From JASJHI01 sp965371355 (GTDB taxonomy: Bacteria; Actinomycetota; Acidimicrobiia; Acidimicrobiales; Ilumatobacteraceae): a stretch of DNA of 13,954 bases. The notes beneath the pieces were generated by a model. It did not search any database. It was not told the origin of the DNA and worked only from the letters and a program-made list of their open reading frames with translations. Within the stretch, counting starts at the first letter, position 1. Each line of letters opens with the position of its first letter. A program made the position numbers and the translations under genes. Below, in pieces: positions 10,508 through 13,954 of the stretch. The stretch covers positions 1 to 13,954 of the forward strand of contig CBDUYD010000075.1 of assembly GCA_965371355.1 (NCBI GenBank). The letters are read 5' to 3'.

Positions 10508-11889
10508 AGTTCGTCCCCACCGTCGGTCGACCCGTCGCGGCCGGTGTCGTCATCGGCAGCGGTATCGGGATCGCGTCGCACGACCACGCGCTGGATGGCG
10601 AAGCCGTCGACTTCGACGACCTCGATCAGGGCGCCGTCGACCATCACGACGTCACCCGGCTCGGCCAGTCGTTCGAGACGTTGGAGGACCAGACCGGCGA
10701 CGGTGTCGTACTCGCCGTCGGGCAGGTCGATGCCCGTCTTGCGCTCGATCTCGTCGGTCCGCACCGTCGCCGCCACCTCCCAGACACCCGGCTCGATCTC
10801 GACCTGATCACCGACGACGCTCGGGTCGTACTCGTCCTCGATATCGCCGACGAGTTCCTCGACGATGTCCTCGAGCGTGACGATGCCCGCCGGTGCGCCG
10901 TACTCGTCGATGACGAGCGCCATCTCGGTCGAGTGTTCGCGCAGCGCGGAGAGCACGACGTCGAGACCGGCGGCCTCGGGTACGGCGAGGAGTTCATGGT
11001 GCATCGACGACACGGCCGTGATGTCGTACGCGTCGCGGGCGACGCCGAGCAGATCCTTGGCGTGGACGATTCCCAGTACCTCACCGTCCGGCTCGACGAC
11101 CGGGAACCTCGAGTGCGACGACGACATCAGGTCGCGAAGCGTGGCGGCGGTCGCCGCGGCCTCGATCGTGACGACGCGGTTCCAGGGCACCATCGCGTCG
11201 GAGGCCTCGAGATCGCCGAAGTCGATCGCACGCTCGAGGAGCATCGCCTGCGACGCGGTGAGGTGGCCGCTCTCGGCGGAGGAGTCGACGATCAGATCGA
11301 GTTCCTCGGTCGAGACCGCCATGTCGAGTTCCTCGACCGGCTCGATGCCGACCAGGCGCAGGAGCCGGTTGGCGGCCCCGTCGAAGAGGCGGATGATCGG
11401 CCCCGCGACACGGAGGTAGAGCAGCGTCGACGAGGCGACCGCGAGAGCCACCGGCTCGGGCTTGGCGATCGCCAGGTTCTTCGGGGCGAGTTCGCCGAAC
11501 ACCATCTGAGCCCCCGTGGCGAGGACCAACGCTGTGATCAGCGCGATCCCGAACGTCGCGGATTCGGGCACGCCGAGCGCCTCGAGGAGCGGTTCGATCG
11601 CTCCGGCGATCACGGGCTCGGCGACGAAACCCAACAACAGCGAGGTCACGGTGATCCCGAGCTGGGCACCCGAGAGCATGAAGCTCAGCCGGCGGTGGAC
11701 GATGAGCGCCCGCTCGGCACGTCGGTCGCCCGTCTCGGCCCGGGCCACGAAGGCCGAGCGCCTGGACGCGACGAAGCCGAACTCTCCGGCCACGAAGTAG
11801 CCGTTGGCCGCGATGAGCGCCAGGACGCCGAGGATGCCGAGCGCGGTCAACACGGGCTCGACGGCCCCGGTGCCGTCTGGCCAGCGCAC
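10504..11889 (-). CDS. CNNM/CorC-type membrane protein with CBS pair (first of two)
   Basis: A 461-residue paralogue of the gene downstream, with the same architecture: DUF21 membrane domain (about 13-175, NGYFVAGEFGFV at 29-40, FGELAPKNLAI at 131-141), CBS pair (about 224-285 and 292-350, ending GIVTLEDIVEELVGD), CorC_HlyC domain (about 362-438), and an acidic Asp/Gly-rich tail. The start is GTG at 11889; there is no ATG near the first membrane segment, and a GTG at 11853 or the adjacent TTG would also keep it intact. The two genes are clearly diverged rather than a recent duplication, so the proteins may form a heteromer or have separate roles; that is inference. They lie upstream of uvrB on the same strand, separated from it by the uvrB SOS promoter. 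Confidence 0.88.
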   Translation of the reverse strand: MRWPDGTGAVEPVLTALGILGVLALIAANGYFVAGEFGFVASRRSAFVARAETGDRRAERALIVHRRLSFMLSGAQLGITVTSLLLGFVAEPVIAGAIEPLLEALGVPESATFGIALITALVLATGAQMVFGELAPKNLAIAKPEPVALAVASSTLLYLRVAGPIIRLFDGAANRLLRLVGIEPVEELDMAVSTEELDLIVDSSAESGHLTASQAMLLERAIDFGDLEASDAMVPWNRVVTIEAAATAATLRDLMSSSHSRFPVVEPDGEVLGIVHAKDLLGVARDAYDITAVSSMHHELLAVPEAAGLDVVLSALREHSTEMALVIDEYGAPAGIVTLEDIVEELVGDIEDEYDPSVVGDQVEIEPGVWEVAATVRTDEIERKTGIDLPDGEYDTVAGLVLQRLERLAEPGDVVMVDGALIEVVEVDGFAIQRVVVRRDPDTAADDDTGRDGSTDGGDEL

Positions 11890-11989
11890 GAATGTGGGTC
11901 GGACGCGGGCTCCGGTCGGTCCGGCAGATGATCGGGCGGACCCGGAGGGCCGCCCCCCATTCGTCGATCGTCAGGCATGAACGAAGCCG

Positions 11990-11995
11990 ATGATA
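11990..11995 (-). promoter_or_regulatory. Weak candidate -10 for the CNNM gene pair
   Basis: Minus-strand TATCAT is a good TANNNT match, but the -35 region is poor, and it would leave a leader of about 95 nt before GTG 11889. It is the best candidate seen in the gap; support is thin. Confidence 0.25.
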
Positions 11996-12096
11996 TCGAC
12001 GCGGAGGCGCCGAGATCACCATCACGACGGATCCACCACGATCGATCCCCGAGCCCTCCCTCACCATCGACGACCAACCGCCCTCGCGCGCGGAGG

Positions 12097-12102
12097 TAAT
12101 GT
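12097..12102 (+). promoter_or_regulatory. Candidate -10 box (leaderless) or Shine-Dalgarno before the peroxidase gene
   Basis: TAATGT fits TANNNT and ends 7 bases before ATG 12110, matching the leaderless geometry at uvrA and uvrB. The overlapping GGAGGT (12092-12097) is a strong Shine-Dalgarno but is 12 bases from the ATG, longer than usual. Only one reading can hold: if TAATGT is the -10, GGAGGT is not in the mRNA. Confidence 0.4.
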
Positions 12103-12109
12103 CGCTTCC

Positions 12110-12583
12110 ATGTCAGCATTCCACGACCTCGAGATGACTTCGATCACAGGCGATCAGGTTTCGTTCGACCAGTTCCGGGGCCAGATGTGCCTCGTGGTCA
12201 ACGTCGCCAGTTTTTGAGGCCTCACCCCCCAGTACGCAGGTCTGCGTGCGCTCCACGACGACAATGACGATGTGACGGTTCTCGGCTTCCCGTGCAACCA
12301 GTTCGGCGCCCAAGAGCCGGGAACCGACGAGGAGATCCTCGAGTTCGCCACATCGAACTACGACGTCACCTTCCCACTGTTCTCGAAGATCGACGTCAAC
12401 GGCGACGGCGCCGCACCGCTCTACCGCATGCTCAAGGAGGCGGAGCCGGGCGATGGCGACAGTTCGGACATCACCTGGAACTTCGAGAAGTTCCTGGTCG
12501 ATGGTGACGGCAACATCGTCCATCGGTTCGCCCCGACGATCACGCCCGAAGAGGTCGCCGAGGCGCTCGTCGAGTACCGCTGA
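12110..12583 (+). CDS. gpx: Selenocysteine-containing glutathione peroxidase family protein (in-frame TGA = Sec36)
   Basis: A thiol-dependent peroxidase that reduces H2O2 or organic hydroperoxides. Translated through the TGA at 12215-12217, the product is 157 residues, normal for bacterial members. The TGA falls exactly where the family has its peroxidatic residue: NVASF-U-GLTPQY against the common NVASKCGLTPQY. The rest of the active site is intact: Q68 in FPCNQFGAQEPG (60-71) and W123-N124 in TWNFEKFLVD. Reading frame and family similarity continue unbroken for 121 codons after the TGA. A SECIS-like hairpin follows. The resolving cysteine of thioredoxin-type enzymes is absent (EEILEFATSNY: alanine at 80), so an external thiol is expected to resolve the selenenic acid. 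Alternatives are a sequencing error from TGC or a pseudogene; the hairpin and clean frame argue against both. Sec insertion needs selA, selB, selC and selD elsewhere in the genome. Confidence 0.9.
12215..12249 (+). promoter_or_regulatory. UGA codon and bacterial SECIS-like hairpin
   Basis: The hairpin GUACGC-AGGUCU-GCGUGC spans 12232-12249: six base pairs (one U-G) closing the loop AGGUCU. It begins 14 bases after the TGA at 12215-12217. The apex GCAGGTCTGC (12236-12245) matches, from memory, the apical part of the E. coli fdhF SECIS, where the loop GGUC binds SelB. The loop GG begins 22 bases after the TGA, about three further than in fdhF. I see no bulged U next to the apical stem, a point of difference. 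SelB binding is inferred. Confidence 0.78.
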
Positions 12584-12588
12584 GCACC

Positions 12589-12595
12589 GGAGGGC
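12589..12595 (+). promoter_or_regulatory. Shine-Dalgarno for the GCS2-family ligase
   Basis: CGGAGGG lies between the peroxidase stop (12583) and GTG 12607, with a spacing of 11 bases. It is the only clear ribosome site in the 23-base gap and supports both the GTG start and an operon with the peroxidase gene. Confidence 0.5.
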
Positions 12596-12606
12596 GCGGA
12601 TCAGCA

Positions 12607-13773
12607 GTGCAACGCCCAGCGAGCATCGAGTTCACACGCAATGACCGTCCGACGGTCGGTGTGGAGTTGGAGCTCCATCTCGTCGACGCGGAGACCGGCG
12701 ACCTGGTGTCGGCATCGACCGAACTGCTCGCGATCCTCGGCGAAGGGCACCCGGGCGGTGAACACCCCAAGGCGAAGCACGAACTGTTCCAGAGCACGAT
12801 CGAGATAATCACGGGCATCTGCGAGACCCCCGCCGAAGCGCGTGCCGATCTCCAGGCGACCCTCGACGAAGTGAGGGCTGTCGCCGAAGCGCGCGGCATC
12901 CGCCTCATCAGCTCGGGCACGCATCCGTTTGCGATCGTGCGCTCGCAACAAGTCAGCCCCGACCCTCGGTACCACGCACTCATCGAGTCGATGCAGTGGC
13001 CGGCACGACGGCTCCTCATCTGCGGTATGCACGTTCACGTCGGCGTACGCGACGGTGAACGGGCGATCTTCATCATCAACGAACTGCAACGCTCGCTGCC
13101 GCTCTTTCTCGCCCTCTCCTCCTCGAGCCCCTACTTCGAGGGCGAGGACTCCGGCCTCGCGTCGGCCCGTTCCAAGGTGTTCGAATCGCTGCCGACCGCT
13201 GGCCTCCCACCCCAGTTGTCCGACTGGGTCGACTTCGAGGCGTTCATGTCGACCCTGATCGACTCCGAGTGCATCAGCTCGATACGCGAGGTGTGGTGGG
13301 ATCTGCGACCCCACCCCGATTTCGGCACGATCGAGTTCCGCATGTGCGACGCCACCCCCACGCTGCGCGAGGCATCCGCCCTGGCCGGGCTCGCCCAGGC
13401 CCTGGTCGCGTGGTGCGACGAGCAACTCGACACCGGCGTGCTTCCGCCACCACCGCGGGAGTGGACCGTGCGCGAGAACCGTTGGCTCGCAGGCCGCTAC
13501 GGGATCGATGCCCGCCTGATCGTGGAGGACACCGGGAACGGCAGGCCGACCCGCCGCCCGATACGCGACCTTGTACGCGAGTTGGTCGATCAGGTTCGTC
13601 CCACCGCGAATCGACTCGGAACCGGGGCCGAACTCGACGAGGTGCTCTCGATCCTCGAGCACGGGTCGGGTACCGCGCGCCAGCGAAGCGTGGTCGAGCA
13701 CGGCGGTACGCTCGTCGACGTGGTGCACAACCTCGCCGACGAACTCGCAGCCGACCGCATCACGGCCACATGA
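12607..13773 (+). CDS. YbdK-type carboxylate-amine ligase (GCS2 glutamate-cysteine ligase family)
   Basis: An ATP-dependent ligase of 388 residues in the glutamate-cysteine ligase type 2 fold. Seen: GVELELHLVD (18-27) with the metal-binding ExE pair E20/E22, KHELFQSTIEIITG (57-70), GTHPFA (104-109), CGMHVHVG (139-146), the WWDLRPHP block (230-237), GTIEFRMCD (240-248), and NRWLAGRYGIDA (291-302). E. coli YbdK has only weak glutamate-cysteine ligase activity and its true substrate is unclear; related EgtA makes gamma-glutamylcysteine for ergothioneine in Actinobacteria. The true product here is not determined. It begins with GTG 23 bases after the selenoperoxidase, and its last four bases overlap the next start (ATGA). 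The context suggests low-molecular-weight thiol or gamma-glutamyl amide metabolism, which is inference. Confidence 0.9.
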   Translation: MQRPASIEFTRNDRPTVGVELELHLVDAETGDLVSASTELLAILGEGHPGGEHPKAKHELFQSTIEIITGICETPAEARADLQATLDEVRAVAEARGIRLISSGTHPFAIVRSQQVSPDPRYHALIESMQWPARRLLICGMHVHVGVRDGERAIFIINELQRSLPLFLALSSSSPYFEGEDSGLASARSKVFESLPTAGLPPQLSDWVDFEAFMSTLIDSECISSIREVWWDLRPHPDFGTIEFRMCDATPTLREASALAGLAQALVAWCDEQLDTGVLPPPPREWTVRENRWLAGRYGIDARLIVEDTGNGRPTRRPIRDLVRELVDQVRPTANRLGTGAELDEVLSILEHGSGTARQRSVVEHGGTLVDVVHNLADELAADRITAT

Positions 13774-13954
13774 CCGACGCCATCTCCGTCGCCCCGGGCG
13801 ACCGTACGATCGACAGCTGGCTGCGCGAACACGTCGAGGGCCTCGTCGCCTTCCGCCGCCAGCTCCACGCCCATCCCGAACTCAGCGGCGACGAGTCGGC
13901 GACCACCGAGTTCATCTCCGAGCGGTTGTCACTCGCGGGCGTTCCCGTCAGGCG
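13770..13954 (+). CDS. M20-family amidohydrolase/peptidase, N-terminal fragment (cut by window edge)
   Basis: Only 61 codons are visible. The segment FRRQLHAHPELSGDE (28-42) is the characteristic N-terminal motif of M20D metallo-amidohydrolases (IAA-amino-acid hydrolase, hippurate hydrolase and N-acyl-amino-acid deacylase relatives); the metal-binding residues lie beyond the edge. The start ATG overlaps the stop of the ligase gene by four bases, so translation is probably coupled. A ligase that forms an amide next to a hydrolase that cuts amides suggests a shared substrate, but which one cannot be told here. Confidence 0.85.
   Translation, partial: MTDAISVAPGDRTIDSWLREHVEGLVAFRRQLHAHPELSGDESATTEFISERLSLAGVPVR

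Larger units (their letters stand above)
11890..12109. other. Divergent intergenic region, 220 bases
   Basis: This is the largest gap in the window, between the CNNM pair (leftward) and the peroxidase operon (rightward). It holds a candidate promoter in each direction. A 40-codon reading frame (11977-12099) is low-complexity, has no ribosome site and is not called a gene. No LexA box, RNA gene or repeat was seen. Confidence 0.6.

Noticed and set aside
11977..12099. Small plus-strand ORF of 40 codons upstream of gpx
   Set aside because: Ser/Pro/Arg low complexity, no ribosome site, and its end overlaps the putative gpx promoter.
11990..12109. Upstream in-frame extension of gpx
   Set aside because: The added residues are Arg/His-rich and unlike the family N-terminus, and ATG 12110 has a promoter or ribosome signal in the right place.
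12110..12217. gpx as a pseudogene or truncated gene because of the TGA
   Set aside because: The stop falls precisely on the catalytic position, the frame is otherwise clean, the other active-site residues are kept, and a SECIS-like hairpin follows.
12211..12218. TTTTTGA as a programmed frameshift site
   Set aside because: The downstream homology continues in the same frame, so no shift is needed; recoding of the UGA explains everything.

Overview
This is GC-rich chromosomal DNA from an actinobacterium. The family-level look of the proteins (UvrA/UvrB/UvrC, paired CNNM/CBS proteins) and the GAAC-N4-GTTC type of LexA site fit Actinobacteriota, and a class such as Acidimicrobiia (for example an Ilumatobacter-like marine lineage) is my best guess. 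That placement is inference from pattern recognition and was not checked by a search. The window is gene-dense, with no gap above about 220 bases, and shows no rRNA, tRNA, CRISPR array or insertion sequence.

Left part (1-4029): the 3'-truncated end of uvrC lies on the minus strand and runs off the left edge. A divergent 73-base gap separates it from a plus-strand rhomboid-like membrane protein that lacks the catalytic serine and histidine motifs. That gene converges on a minus-strand MFS transporter, with a candidate stem-loop between them.

Middle (4042-9131): uvrB and uvrA lie on the minus strand, with the MFS gene 12 bases behind uvrA. uvrA and uvrB each have their own promoter made of a perfect GAAC-N4-GTTC LexA (SOS) box followed 5-6 bases later by a -10 hexamer. 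Each -10 sits so close to the ATG that the mRNA should be leaderless or nearly so. uvrC has no such box. Together the three Uvr proteins are the complete nucleotide excision repair endonuclease, with its damage-recognition half under apparent SOS control.

Upstream of uvrB (9146-11889) are two tandem CNNM/CorC-type membrane proteins (DUF21, CBS pair, CorC_HlyC domain) that overlap by four bases and are probably translated together.

Right part (12110-13954, plus strand): the most striking locus. A glutathione-peroxidase-family gene has an in-frame TGA exactly at its catalytic peroxidatic position, followed 14 bases later by a compact hairpin whose loop and closing pairs, GCAGGTCTGC, match from memory the apex of the E. 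coli fdhF SECIS element. I read this as a genuine selenocysteine peroxidase that standard gene callers would split or call a pseudogene. It is followed by a YbdK-type carboxylate-amine ligase (GCS2 family), then by the start of an M20-family amidohydrolase with a four-base overlap. The three probably form one operon linking peroxide reduction with gamma-glutamyl or related amide chemistry.
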